A DNA stretch of 64,000 bases from Ignavibacteriales bacterium (GCA_003538625.1 DPRR01000029.1:248001-312000), one strand, 5' to 3'; shown: positions 43,924 to 52,614, numbered from the stretch's first letter. Translations and numbers: made by a program. Notes: generated by a model from the sequence alone, not told the origin.

Positions 43924-44876
43924 AAAAAAATATTTTTATTATAATTTCAATTATTAGCTTTTATTTTACTGCTTGTGAAGAGTCATTTAATCCGTTTACA
44001 GATTTTAAACAAGATTATGGAGTTGCATGTATCCTGCGATCAGATACAACATTACAATTACTATCATTAACTAAAAGTTACCCTGATAACCTTGCTGCTG
44101 GATCAGTTCCAAATTTTCTATTTGAAGAAGGTGCTGACGTAAGGATTTGGTATCAGGATTCGGTTTATAGATTAAAGGATACAAGTATTTATTCTTCAGA
44201 GTATGAGGATACACTTAGATATTATTTTTCGAAGAAATTTAGGATTGATTATTTAAAAGATATTGAATTAGAAATTTTATTAAATACCGGAAGGCGGCTC
44301 AAAGCATACAGCAAAACACCTGATGAAATTTTATTTAAAAATACTAGTGAAGTTTTAATTCCACCTGTAAATAAAAGTGTTGTTCAATTATACTGGACCG
44401 TCCAGTCACTTCAATATTATTATTTGCCAAGGCTTAGAATAAAATGTGAACGAAACGTAAATGGTATAAAAGAAGTGTTCTATAAAGAATTGCCTATCAG
44501 GTATGAAACAATAAATGGCGAATTGAAACCTGTATTTCCAAAACCATCAAAAAATCCCTCCATTGCATTTCAGATGGACGCAATCAATAAATTTTTACTT
44601 GACTATTCTAATTCGCTAACTGTTCCGTCAGAAGTTACAATTCACCAGATTCTTGATTTACAGGTAATTACTTTTGATGCAGAAGTCTCACGATATATTT
44701 CAGTTTCAAACAGCAATTCAAATAATCTGTCTATTAGATTTGATGAAGGTGATTATAGCAATATCTCCGGTGGACTTGGAATTTTTGGTTCACAAGTTAA
44801 TACAAAATATACAAAGCTAAGATTTTTGGAAAATTACATTAGAGGTTATAATTTTAAGTTTTTATATGATTTATAA
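43920..44876 (+). CDS. DUF4249 family lipoprotein
   Basis: A 318-residue lipoprotein; signal peptide with lipobox F-T-A-C at 16-19. The mature part fits DUF4249, a family almost always found next to a TonB receptor with a carboxypeptidase-like N-domain. Its ATG overlaps the receptor's TGA (ATGA), so the two are translated together. It probably sits on the outer membrane beside the receptor. The function of DUF4249 is not known. Confidence 0.8.
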   Translation: MKKNIFIIISIISFYFTACEESFNPFTDFKQDYGVACILRSDTTLQLLSLTKSYPDNLAAGSVPNFLFEEGADVRIWYQDSVYRLKDTSIYSSEYEDTLRYYFSKKFRIDYLKDIELEILLNTGRRLKAYSKTPDEILFKNTSEVLIPPVNKSVVQLYWTVQSLQYYYLPRLRIKCERNVNGIKEVFYKELPIRYETINGELKPVFPKPSKNPSIAFQMDAINKFLLDYSNSLTVPSEVTIHQILDLQVITFDAEVSRYISVSNSNSNNLSIRFDEGDYSNISGGLGIFGSQVNTKYTKLRFLENYIRGYNFKFLYDL

Positions 44877-46326
44877 ATCATCCAAAAATATTATTACGGG
44901 TAAACAACTATACATACTCTTTTTTTCTCTTATAGTTTTTACAACAGGTTGTGATAAACAAATATCCACAAGTCCAATAGATCCGGAACCTCAAAAGGGT
45001 AAATTGATAATTGATTCAAATCCAGTGGGATTTTATATTTTTATTAATGGAAGAAATACCGGATCAATTACTCCTGATAGTTTGTTATTTCTTGATGAAG
45101 GTTCGTACAATATCTCACTTAAAAAAAGGTATTATAAAGATTCTGTCTTTACTCTTCACTTGCAAAAAGATGAGAGAAAAAATCTCTCAATAGATTTCAT
45201 AAATAATCCTGCCATGTATGGAAAAATTAATTTATTTACTATGCCAGCGGGTGCTTCAATCAAAATCTTCGATTCGCTTCTTACTTCAACAACTCCTGAT
45301 ACAATAGAAAATTTACTGCCGGGTGAATATTCAATAACGCTTTCTTATCCGCAGCACCGATCAGTAAATTTTAATGCAATTGTCGAAAGCGGGAAGATGA
45401 ATCTTTATTCTAAAATATTGCAGGACACTTCTGTTTGGGTGGATTATCAGGTTTTTAATTCAGGACTCATCTCCAATAACCTTAAAAACATTGCAGTGGA
45501 TCAGTACAATTACAAATGGATTGCTACCATCGATAAAGGAATAATGAAATTTGACGGAGCAAATTTTACTTTATTTAATACATCAAATTCCGGAATACCT
45601 TCAAACAGAATTAATACAATTAAAGTCGACAGAAGTAACAATATCTGGGTAGGGACAAATAATGGGTTAGGAATTTTTAACGGCAGTAGTTGGACAAATT
45701 ACAACAAAGATAATTCCGCGTTGGGTTCAAACGATATTTTGTCATTTGATTTTGATAATGAAGGAAATACGTGGGTAGGAACCTTTTTAGGTTTATTTAA
45801 ATTTGATGGCATAAACTGGACAAGATATAACGATGCTGATTACAATTTATGGACTAATGATTTGAAAATAAGTCCGGATAATTCAATCTGGTTAGCCACT
45901 AACAGCGGAATAATTAAATTTAAAAATGAAATTCTTACTTACTATCCTGACTCAATATATTCGTATCCAACAAAAACTGTTTCTGCAATAGATATTGATG
46001 TGAATGGAAATATCTGGAGCTGTCATCAGAACTTTAACGGAAAACGAAATGGAGTTTCGGTTTTTGATGGAACAAGTTTCGTGAATAAATTTTATGGTTC
46101 TTCAATTAATGTATTAAATGATATTTTTATTGATCAAAGTAATCGTAAATGGATCTGCACGAATGAAGGATTGGTTCTGGTAACGCAAACAGGAAGCACA
46201 ACAATCTTTAACAAATCAAATTCCCAAATTTCTTCTGATGCAGTTACAGGTTGTTGTATTGATAAGAATGGTATTGTTTGGATTACAACTTTTGGCGGCG
46301 GATTAAACAAGTTTAAGTATCAATGA
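44866..46326 (+). CDS. Lipoprotein with two PEGA domains and a Reg_prop propeller
   Basis: A 486-residue lipoprotein (T-T-G-C lipobox near residue 29). Two PEGA-like beta domains follow: residues about 45-110 (S-N-P-V-G-F-Y-I-F-I-N-G) and about 118-180 (M-P-A-G-A-S-I-K-I-F). The rest is a propeller of about seven two-component-regulator (Reg_prop) repeats such as I-W-V-G-T-N-N-G-L-G-I-F and T-W-V-G-T-F-L-G-L-F-K-F, without a kinase. It overlaps the end of the DUF4249 gene by 11 bases. It may be a carbohydrate- or ligand-binding surface protein of the receptor system. Confidence 0.75.
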   Translation: MIYKSSKNIITGKQLYILFFSLIVFTTGCDKQISTSPIDPEPQKGKLIIDSNPVGFYIFINGRNTGSITPDSLLFLDEGSYNISLKKRYYKDSVFTLHLQKDERKNLSIDFINNPAMYGKINLFTMPAGASIKIFDSLLTSTTPDTIENLLPGEYSITLSYPQHRSVNFNAIVESGKMNLYSKILQDTSVWVDYQVFNSGLISNNLKNIAVDQYNYKWIATIDKGIMKFDGANFTLFNTSNSGIPSNRINTIKVDRSNNIWVGTNNGLGIFNGSSWTNYNKDNSALGSNDILSFDFDNEGNTWVGTFLGLFKFDGINWTRYNDADYNLWTNDLKISPDNSIWLATNSGIIKFKNEILTYYPDSIYSYPTKTVSAIDIDVNGNIWSCHQNFNGKRNGVSVFDGTSFVNKFYGSSINVLNDIFIDQSNRKWICTNEGLVLVTQTGSTTIFNKSNSQISSDAVTGCCIDKNGIVWITTFGGGLNKFKYQ

Positions 46327-46355
46327 GTTTTTTAATTTAATTTTTTGAGACAATT

Positions 46356-47654
46356 ATGATATACAAAATATTTGCAGCTTTAATTCTCTTCTTTTTTAGC
46401 TCAAGTGTAAATTTTGCTCAAACTGTAGATTCAGTAAAAACCGATTTATATAGCTGGCTGCAGTCGATGCCTGATGTTGAAGTACACCAGATTCAGGTGG
46501 ATAGAATATATTCTGAAGCTTACGAAATATTTGTCACTCAACCTATTGATCATAATAATCCTGATGGACCAAAGTTTAAGCAGCAAATATTTTTATCGCA
46601 TGTTGATAAAACAAAACCGGTGGTAATTGAACTTGATGGTTATGCTGTAAATAATCATACAACTGAATTATCAAAATTATTAGATTGTAATCAGATAGTG
46701 GTTGAACATAGATATTTTGGTGAATCTGTTCCCGCTCCCTTCGATTGGAAATATCTGACCATCAAACAGGCGGCGGATGATCATCACAGAATTATTGAAT
46801 TATTTAAACAATATTATACCGGCAAATGGATTACAACCGGAATAAGTAAAGGCGGATCCTGTGTAATTTTTCATGGATATTTCTATCCTGATGATGTAGA
46901 CGCTGCTGTTGCTTATGAGGGTCCATTAAATTTATCGATAGAGGATCAAAGAGTTTATGAATGGATAAAGACTGTTTCAACACCAGAGTGCCGAGAAAAA
47001 GTTTATAATTTTCAAAAACTCTGTTTTGAAAAACGTGATCAATTATTTCCGTTATTTAAAAAAAATGCTGAACAGAAAAAATTGCAGTATGATATCGTTG
47101 GAATTGATAAAGCTTATGAATATGCAGTCCTTGAATATTCGTTTGCATACTGGCAGTGGGGCGATGGAAATTGTGATGAAATTCCGGATGCGAAATCCTC
47201 CATTGATGAAGTTTGGGAACACTTATTGAAAAATGGCGGCGTGTCATATTTTAGTGATGCTGAGATTAAAGAAGGATATCCATTCTATTATCAATGCTAT
47301 ACCGAGTTTGGTTATTACGCTTATGAAACAAAGTATTTTGAAAAATATCTTAAATATGCTGATGGACAGACAGTTTTTTTTAATCCTCCCAATTCCAATC
47401 CTACTTATAATCCAAGACTTCTAAAGAAGATAAATGATTGGGCATCAAATGATGCCGCAAATTTTATTTTTATTTATGGCGGAAATGATCCCTGGTCTTC
47501 TACCGGAGTATGTTTAACCGGTAAAACAAATTCTCTAAAAATGATTTTACCTAACGGATCTCATGCAAGCAGAATAAAGAATTTTTCTAAACATGACAGG
47601 GAATTGATGTATTCCAAACTGGAAAGTTGGTTGGGGATTCAAATCGGTAAATAG
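46356..47654 (+). CDS. Secreted serine peptidase, S37/S28 type
   Basis: A 432-residue exported protein (signal peptide to about 22, ending F-A-Q). It looks like a tripeptidyl aminopeptidase of the S37 family, with the nucleophile serine in T-G-I-S-K-G-G at 161-167 (Ser164), V-V-E-H-R-Y-F-G-E-S upstream, and Y-G-G-N-D-P-W-S with L-P-N-G-S-H near the end supplying aspartate and histidine. Such enzymes cut di- or tripeptides from N-termini outside the cytoplasm. It follows the receptor operon by 29 bases and could feed peptides to it; this is inference from order. S28 is the alternative class. Confidence 0.75.
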   Translation: MIYKIFAALILFFFSSSVNFAQTVDSVKTDLYSWLQSMPDVEVHQIQVDRIYSEAYEIFVTQPIDHNNPDGPKFKQQIFLSHVDKTKPVVIELDGYAVNNHTTELSKLLDCNQIVVEHRYFGESVPAPFDWKYLTIKQAADDHHRIIELFKQYYTGKWITTGISKGGSCVIFHGYFYPDDVDAAVAYEGPLNLSIEDQRVYEWIKTVSTPECREKVYNFQKLCFEKRDQLFPLFKKNAEQKKLQYDIVGIDKAYEYAVLEYSFAYWQWGDGNCDEIPDAKSSIDEVWEHLLKNGGVSYFSDAEIKEGYPFYYQCYTEFGYYAYETKYFEKYLKYADGQTVFFNPPNSNPTYNPRLLKKINDWASNDAANFIFIYGGNDPWSSTGVCLTGKTNSLKMILPNGSHASRIKNFSKHDRELMYSKLESWLGIQIGK

Positions 47655-47689
47655 AGATTCATAATACAGAAAAAGAGCAAGCAAAATTA

Positions 47690-48586
47690 TTAGTCGGCTT
47701 TTAATATTGATTGATTATCAAGCAATTTTTGTAATTGTTTTTTGAGCTCATCTTTAGCAGACTGAGCTTGTTTAAAAATCAAATCAGCTTTTACAAAATC
47801 AAATACTCTTACATCATAAATTTCTGGTCGGATATAAATATCTGGTCTTAAAAATTTTAATCGTTCCTTGATTATAGAATTCTGCATTGTTTGATAAGTT
47901 GTAAAAACAGAATCGAATGTTGGCGGTATTTCACTTTCATTTTGTGCCTTGAATGCTGTAACATCAATAGCAATAGTGATATCACATTTATCCATTATCA
48001 AATCAAAGGGAAGCGGATTAACAGCACCTCCATCGATTAATATTCTATCTTTTATTTTAACTGGAGTAAATAATCCTGGCAAAGAATAACTTGCTTTTAT
48101 TGGCTGGATCAAATCACCTTTTTCAAAAATAACTGCTTCCTTTTTCCAATAATCAGTTGTAACAATTTTAAGAGGAATTTTTAGTTCTTCAAATCTTGAA
48201 ACCTTCAAATGATTTTTCATATAGTTCTGAAATTTCTCACCCTTTATAAATCCGGATCTTATAAACTGCGGATCAAACATTGTAAACATTTTTACAATAT
48301 CAGATTTAAGTAAAAAATCAAATACCGAATCACTTTTTGGATTTATAAGTTGATCAAGAATTTTCCTCATCTCTTTTCCAGAAAAGCCAGCAGCATAAAA
48401 AGCACCGACAACAGCTCCAATACTTGAACCAGAAATTATTGTAGGTTTAACACCAAGTTCATCGAGAGCTTCAATCATCAAGAGATGAGCTAACCCACGC
48501 GCACCACCAGCACCAAATGCTATACCGATGGACTTGGAGTCCACCTTTGATTTCAAATTAGTAACATTAGTTTGTTTGCTATTCAT
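47690..48586 (-). CDS. Patatin-like phospholipase
   Basis: A 298-residue protein of the patatin/RssA family. The oxyanion loop G-A-G-G-A-R-G is at 25-31, the nucleophile elbow G-S-S-I-G at 53-57 with Ser55, and the catalytic aspartate lies in I-D-G-G-A-V-N-P-L-P. There is no signal peptide, so it is cytoplasmic or membrane-associated. It is the last of a run of minus-strand genes and lies next to the REP-associated transposase. The lipid substrate is unknown. Confidence 0.85.
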   Translation of the reverse strand: MNSKQTNVTNLKSKVDSKSIGIAFGAGGARGLAHLLMIEALDELGVKPTIISGSSIGAVVGAFYAAGFSGKEMRKILDQLINPKSDSVFDFLLKSDIVKMFTMFDPQFIRSGFIKGEKFQNYMKNHLKVSRFEELKIPLKIVTTDYWKKEAVIFEKGDLIQPIKASYSLPGLFTPVKIKDRILIDGGAVNPLPFDLIMDKCDITIAIDVTAFKAQNESEIPPTFDSVFTTYQTMQNSIIKERLKFLRPDIYIRPEIYDVRVFDFVKADLIFKQAQSAKDELKKQLQKLLDNQSILKAD

Positions 48587-48614
48587 AAGATTTTACGATC
48601 ATAAAAATATTGAT

Positions 48615-48625
48615 GGTGGCCTCCA
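48615..48625. repeat. Left inverted repeat of the RAYT unit
   Basis: GGTGGCCTCCA at 48615-48625 is the reverse complement of TGGAGGCCACC at 49201-49211. The two flank the transposase gene and mark a unit of about 600 bases. Confidence 0.6.
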
Positions 48626-48633
48626 AGTTGCGA

Positions 48634-49185
48634 TCAATGCAAATCATATATAAAGTTATTCTTTTCAACTTTGGATAAAGAAAACAATTTAAAAGCTTCA
48701 ATGGAAGAAAATCTATTTTCGATAAAGGTTTTATCAATTAAGGATCCATCTCTCAATCCAACATAATCTCGATAACTTGAAAACTGCCATTCCTCTATTA
48801 AACTAACTAAGTTTTTCCTTAAAGGATTTTGATGGATATAGGCTATAACAGTGAGCAAATTATTCTCATCCTCAATCAATTTAGTTTTTGTGTGCTGTTG
48901 GAAAAGACTTCCAACTCTTGAGTAAGATTTATTAATTGCCTTAGTATATGAACTTAAAAGTAAGCCGATACTTTTCTTAATAAGTATCGAATCCTTCGAT
49001 TTTACATAAACAGAAAAATGAAAATGATCCGGCATCAAACAATAAGCAATCGTATTAACAAAAGGTGAAATGTTTTTCCGATACTTTTCTAGGAAATATA
49101 TATAATTACCTCTGTTTCTAAATAACAGTTCGTGATTATTAGAACGGTTGTATACATGATAATATTTATTTGGTTCTAATTCCAT
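48634..49185 (-). CDS. REP-associated tyrosine transposase (RAYT, Y1 HUH type)
   Basis: A 183-residue Y1-type HUH nuclease. Y-H-V-Y-N-R-S is at 9-15, the metal-binding H-x-H is in C-L-M-P-D-H-F-H-F, and the catalytic tyrosine region is I-A-Y-I-H-Q-N-P, as in TnpA_REP proteins, which cut and join short palindromic (REP) DNA. I use the ATG at 49185, which begins M-E-L-E-P-N-K-Y-Y-H-V; a longer frame to 49260 would read through the upstream hairpin and into citF. A GC-rich hairpin lies directly upstream and an inverted copy of its arm lies downstream. It is inserted at the end of citF. Confidence 0.85.
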   Translation of the reverse strand: MELEPNKYYHVYNRSNNHELLFRNRGNYIYFLEKYRKNISPFVNTIAYCLMPDHFHFSVYVKSKDSILIKKSIGLLLSSYTKAINKSYSRVGSLFQQHTKTKLIEDENNLLTVIAYIHQNPLRKNLVSLIEEWQFSSYRDYVGLRDGSLIDKTFIENRFSSIEAFKLFSLSKVEKNNFIYDLH

Positions 49186-49195
49186 GATTTGAAGC

Positions 49196-50773
49196 CTAAG
49201 TGGAGGCCACCTTTGAGGTGGACTCCACGCAGAAAACTGAATCCAAAACAGTTCCATCAACCCATTTTACAATTGCAACAACTTTTTCTTTATTTACTTT
49301 TGGTTTTGCTGGAGCGCCGCCGCAAATTTCATCAACTTCTTTTTTTATTTGTTTGATGTCTTTTATTGGAAGTCCAGAACCTTTAACTGCCTTTAACAAA
49401 TCTTTTCTTCTTGGGTTAATCGCAATTCCTCTTTCTGTAATGATTACATCAATCAGTTCACCAGGTCCACAAATCGTAGTAACATCTTCAACTATAACCG
49501 GAATCCGATCTCTAAAAGATGGAATAGCAAGTATTGTGCACTTTGAATATAAACAATTCTGCCAACCGCCGATTCCGTGCAATAAATATCCATCGGAGTG
49601 TGTAACAACATTTGCATTAAACTTTACATCAACTTCCGTTGCACCAAGCACAGCAGTATCAACTATTGAAGCAAAATTTCCTTTACCATGAAAATTGTAA
49701 CTTGTGAATGGGGAAGTGTTTACATGATTTGCATTTTCACGCATGCTTCTTACACCTTCAAGATCAAAAGTTTGTCCATCAAGTATATAATCTGTTAAAC
49801 CTTCTTCAAGCATCTCAACTAAATATTTTGTGCTTCCGCCGCGCATAAATCTTGCTTTAACACCTTTAGCTTTCATCTTTTCTTTTAGGAAAAGAACGAA
49901 AGCAAGATTAGTTCCACCCGCACCAGCTTGAAGTGAAAACCCATCTTTCATAATTCCCGCAGTTTCAATAAAATCTGCAACATATTCGGCAATCAATAGA
50001 CGATCAGGAGATTTAGTTACTTCAGTTGTGCCGCTAACAATTTTTTTTGGATCACCAAGTGATTCTACTTCTACAACAAAATCAACATTACCTCCTTGAA
50101 TTTGCCATGGGACACAAGGGAAGGGAATAAGATTATCTGTAACTATTATAACTCTATCTGCGTATTCAGAATCGCCGAGTGCAAAACCAATTAATCCGCA
50201 AGCTGATTTACCGCGATCACCAGTAGCATTGCCAAATGGATCAGCAGTTGGAGCAAGTATAACAGCAATATCAACGTGTACTTCACCATCTTGCAATGAT
50301 TGATATCTTCCGCCGTGAGATCGCAGAACACCAACACCTTTCATTTTTCCTTCAGAAGTAAATTTACCGAGGGGTCCATTCATACTTCCTTCAATGTGGT
50401 GAATTGTTCCATCTTCTAAATATTTTACCAAGTGTGAATGAACAGGAAATGAAGCTGAAGGAAACCAGCGAATATTTTTTATTCCCATTTCTTTAATTGC
50501 ATCAAACAACATATTTGTAACAGCATCACCGTTGCGAAGATGATGATGTGTTGAAATAGTCATTCCATCTTTTAGTCCAGCTTTCTTTAAAGCAGTTTTT
50601 AGATCTTTAACAACTTTATTTCCATCAGATGGATAATCAATACAAGATCTGATTGGAGGCTTGGCTTTAACCCCCTTTGGTTTGTATTTATCAACTCCTT
50701 TAAAAGGAATTTGAGTTTCCCCGTTTACTTCTGTCGGAACAAATCTTCCTGCTGCATTTTTTACTAGTTTCAT
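49196..50773 (-). CDS. citF: Citrate lyase alpha subunit (citrate:CoA-transferase type)
   Basis: A 525-residue CitF homolog, the subunit that moves the thioester acyl carrier onto citrate. It shows P-F-K-G-V-D, the H-H-H-L-R-N-G-D, the middle R-G-G-S-T-K-Y-L-V-E-M-L-E-E-G, and a final I-V-K-W-V-D-G-T-V-L-D-S-V. The start at 50773 overlaps the end of the citDE gene (CAATGA) after GGAG. Relatives normally stop a few residues after the W-V-D-G-T-V motif; here the last residues are read from the REP hairpin (stop TAG at 49196-49198), so the C-terminus was altered by that insertion. Substrate could be citrate or a related acid. No citC, citX or citG was found nearby. Confidence 0.88.
   Translation of the reverse strand: MKLVKNAAGRFVPTEVNGETQIPFKGVDKYKPKGVKAKPPIRSCIDYPSDGNKVVKDLKTALKKAGLKDGMTISTHHHLRNGDAVTNMLFDAIKEMGIKNIRWFPSASFPVHSHLVKYLEDGTIHHIEGSMNGPLGKFTSEGKMKGVGVLRSHGGRYQSLQDGEVHVDIAVILAPTADPFGNATGDRGKSACGLIGFALGDSEYADRVIIVTDNLIPFPCVPWQIQGGNVDFVVEVESLGDPKKIVSGTTEVTKSPDRLLIAEYVADFIETAGIMKDGFSLQAGAGGTNLAFVLFLKEKMKAKGVKARFMRGGSTKYLVEMLEEGLTDYILDGQTFDLEGVRSMRENANHVNTSPFTSYNFHGKGNFASIVDTAVLGATEVDVKFNANVVTHSDGYLLHGIGGWQNCLYSKCTILAIPSFRDRIPVIVEDVTTICGPGELIDVIITERGIAINPRRKDLLKAVKGSGLPIKDIKQIKKEVDEICGGAPAKPKVNKEKVVAIVKWVDGTVLDSVFCVESTSKVAST
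49200..49228. repeat. REP-like hairpin at the RAYT/citF junction
   Basis: GTGGAG at 49200-49205 pairs with CTCCAC at 49223-49228, with an inner CCACC/GGTGG stem and a small loop: a typical REP hairpin next to a RAYT gene. On the minus strand this DNA encodes the last nine or ten residues of CitF, including E-S-T-S-K-V-A-S-T. Confidence 0.7.
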
Positions 50774-52050
50774 TGCTTTCTCCAATCTTTGCTTATCAAA
50801 TTATTCATCAATGCAAGATTGATTGTATTTAATGCTCGTTTAACCACAGGCGGATCAATCATTTTACTTCCGAGTGAAACAACACCTAATCCTTTTTTCT
50901 CAGCTTCTTCAAATGCCTGTACAATTTTTTTTGCCTTTTCAATTTCCTCTGCCGTTGGTGCAAAAGCTTCGTGTACAACTTTTATTTGTCGCGGATGAAT
51001 GCAGCCTTTACCTTCAAATCCAAGAGACTTAGCCTCAATAACACTTTGCCTTAATGCTTCCATATCAGCAACATCAGAAAATACTGTATCGATAGCCTGA
51101 ATGCCAGCAGCCTTTGCCGCGTTCACTAACATCTGTCTCGCAAAAAGACTTTCACGCCCTTCGTTTGTGCGCTGAGTTCCAATATCCGCAGTGTAATCTT
51201 CAAGTCCAATTGCAAGTGCGCAAATATTTTTTGATGCGGTTGCAATTTCGAAAGCTTTGATAACTCCCAGTGCGCTTTCAATAATCGGCATAAAGTAAAT
51301 ATCAGAGCCCCCCTTTAATTCCCCCCCAAGGGGGGAAGATTGTAAAGCCCCTTCCCTTAGGGAAGGGGTTGGGGATAGGCTCTTTTTCAACCTCTCAACT
51401 TCTTTTTCAAGTTGATGAATTTGCTCAGCTGACTCACACTTAGGAACTAAAATAACATTTACATTATTGGGCACAATAAATTTCAAATCATCAATTCCTT
51501 TTGGAAGCTGATTGATACGAACCATCCTTTCAGCACCATAAAAATCTACAGAACGCAAAGCATTCCTAACTAGTAATTGTGCAGCATCTTTTTCAGATGG
51601 TGCAACACTGTCTTCAAGATCTAAAATTATTCCGTCGGGAGAATGAAGGCCGGCATTAACAAAAAACTTTGGCTCATTTCCAGGTAGATATAATCTGCTT
51701 CTACGTAGCTGATCTTTTTTTGTTGAGTATAAATTTTTCTCGTGGAAGGGAAGTAGATATTCTTTTTTTAGATCGGGGAATAATCTTTTTATAGCAAGTT
51801 CAAATCTTGCTGCAAGAATAAATGGCAAAGCCCCATTATCCTCCAACAAGATCTTTGCATCTTTCAATCCAAAGAATTTGGACATATCAAGAATCATTTG
51901 TTTGATTGATTCTCCATACATCACATTTACTTTACTCTTCAAATCTATTTTTATTCCACCGGAATTTTTAAGTTCGATTTCAAAATAGCAATCGGAGCGA
52001 ACTGAATCACCGCGTTTACCTGCGGATGATTTATTTAATTTTTTAATCAT
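50770..52050 (-). CDS. Citrate lyase acyl carrier (CitD)-beta subunit (CitE) fusion
   Basis: A 426-residue fusion. Residues 1-95 match CitD, the acyl carrier that holds the phosphoribosyl-dephospho-CoA group: the likely attachment serine is Ser19 in S-V-R-S-D-C, followed by the C-terminal D-N-G-A-L-P-F-I-L-A-A-R. Residues about 115-420 match CitE: R-S-R-L-Y-L-P-G-N-E-P, G-I-I-L-D-L-E-D-S-V-A with the metal acid residues, and G-F-E-G-K-G-C-I-H-P-R-Q. Between R-L-K-K and S-D-I-Y-F-M-P-I about 26 residues are read from an 80-base GC-rich palindrome (51304-51383) that is absent from normal CitE. The frame is kept, so the protein may still work. Confidence 0.85.
   Translation of the reverse strand: MIKKLNKSSAGKRGDSVRSDCYFEIELKNSGGIKIDLKSKVNVMYGESIKQMILDMSKFFGLKDAKILLEDNGALPFILAARFELAIKRLFPDLKKEYLLPFHEKNLYSTKKDQLRRSRLYLPGNEPKFFVNAGLHSPDGIILDLEDSVAPSEKDAAQLLVRNALRSVDFYGAERMVRINQLPKGIDDLKFIVPNNVNVILVPKCESAEQIHQLEKEVERLKKSLSPTPSLREGALQSSPLGGELKGGSDIYFMPIIESALGVIKAFEIATASKNICALAIGLEDYTADIGTQRTNEGRESLFARQMLVNAAKAAGIQAIDTVFSDVADMEALRQSVIEAKSLGFEGKGCIHPRQIKVVHEAFAPTAEEIEKAKKIVQAFEEAEKKGLGVVSLGSKMIDPPVVKRALNTINLALMNNLISKDWRKQ
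51304..51383. repeat. GC-rich double-hairpin element inserted in frame in citDE
   Basis: The 80-base segment is bounded by AGAGCC (51304-51309) and GGCTCT (51378-51383). Inside are two hairpins, one around 51319-51336 (TTCCCCCC with GGGGGGA) and one at 51349-51368 (CCCCTTCCC with GGGAAGGGG). Its base composition differs sharply from the AT-rich surroundings. It is translated in frame as S-L-S-P-T-P-S-L-R-E-G and S-P-L-G-G-E-L-K-G-G, a pattern that recurs where such palindromes enter genes. Confidence 0.8.
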
Positions 52051-52342
52051 TGTAATGTCCTAAAATTGAAATGATATGAATATCTCGTTTATGGATTCGA
52101 TAAACCAGACGATCTTTCTTGTTGATTCTTCTAGACCAACATGGAGGTACTTCATACTTAAGTGGTTCTGGCTTGCCTAACCCTTTGAATGGATTTCGTT
52201 TAATGTCTTCAATTAATGAAATCAATTTAGAAAAATATAACTCGCACTGATTCTGAGGTTTGGTATTTTCAATTAATTCTTTTTGAAGTAGTGCCTCAGG
52301 CGACCAAATGACTTCGAGGAATTTATCCACGTTTTTTCCCAA
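52043..52342 (-). CDS. YoeB/Txe-family mRNA interferase toxin
   Basis: A 99-residue RelE-superfamily toxin. The core L-G-K-P-E-P-L-K-Y-E, W-S-R-R-I, D-R-L-V-Y-R-I and the C-terminal G-H-Y (His96, Tyr97) match YoeB, which cuts mRNA at the ribosome. The start is uncertain: the ATG at 52342 overlaps the antitoxin by 20 bases, and a GTG at 52330 by 8. Its end overlaps the citDE start by 8 bases, so toxin and citrate-lyase genes form one transcript. It is paired with the upstream antitoxin. Confidence 0.85.
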   Translation of the reverse strand: MGKNVDKFLEVIWSPEALLQKELIENTKPQNQCELYFSKLISLIEDIKRNPFKGLGKPEPLKYEVPPCWSRRINKKDRLVYRIHKRDIHIISILGHYND

Positions 52343-52598
52343 GCACCTTATAGATATCTATTCTTTTTCCCTTACCTTCTTCAAGTTCTTTCAATCCTTT
52401 ATTAATACTCTTTATCCATTTTGGATTACTAAGTATATAAAGATTTTCAACCATGTTGTCGTAATCTTCTTTTGAAATAAGTACAGTATCTTTTCTACCC
52501 TTAGTTCCAACGATCAGATAAGGTTCACTGTTTTCATGAACCTTATCTATAATCTTATTTAACTTATTTCTCGCTTCGGTGTATATAATTGCTTGCAT
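52323..52598 (-). CDS. YefM/Phd-family antitoxin
   Basis: A 91-residue antitoxin: Y-T-E-A-R-N-K-L-N-K-I-I-D-K-V near the start, then V-G-T-K-G-R-K-D-T-V-L-I-S-K-E-D-Y-D-N-M, and a lysine-rich C-terminus that wraps the toxin. It precedes the toxin and overlaps it. It usually binds its own promoter with the toxin. A short inverted repeat, TGTCA-TTATTC-TGACA at 52615-52630, lies 17 bases upstream of the ATG and might be the operator. AGGAATTACA gives the ribosome-binding site. Confidence 0.85.
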   Translation of the reverse strand: MQAIIYTEARNKLNKIIDKVHENSEPYLIVGTKGRKDTVLISKEDYDNMVENLYILSNPKWIKSINKGLKELEEGKGKRIDIYKVLGKKRG

Positions 52599-52614
52599 TG
52601 TAATTCCTGTAAAA

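Noticed and set aside
49186..49260. N-terminal extension of the RAYT transposase
   Set aside because: It would be translated from the REP hairpin and the citF 3' end in another frame; the family start fits the ATG at 49185.
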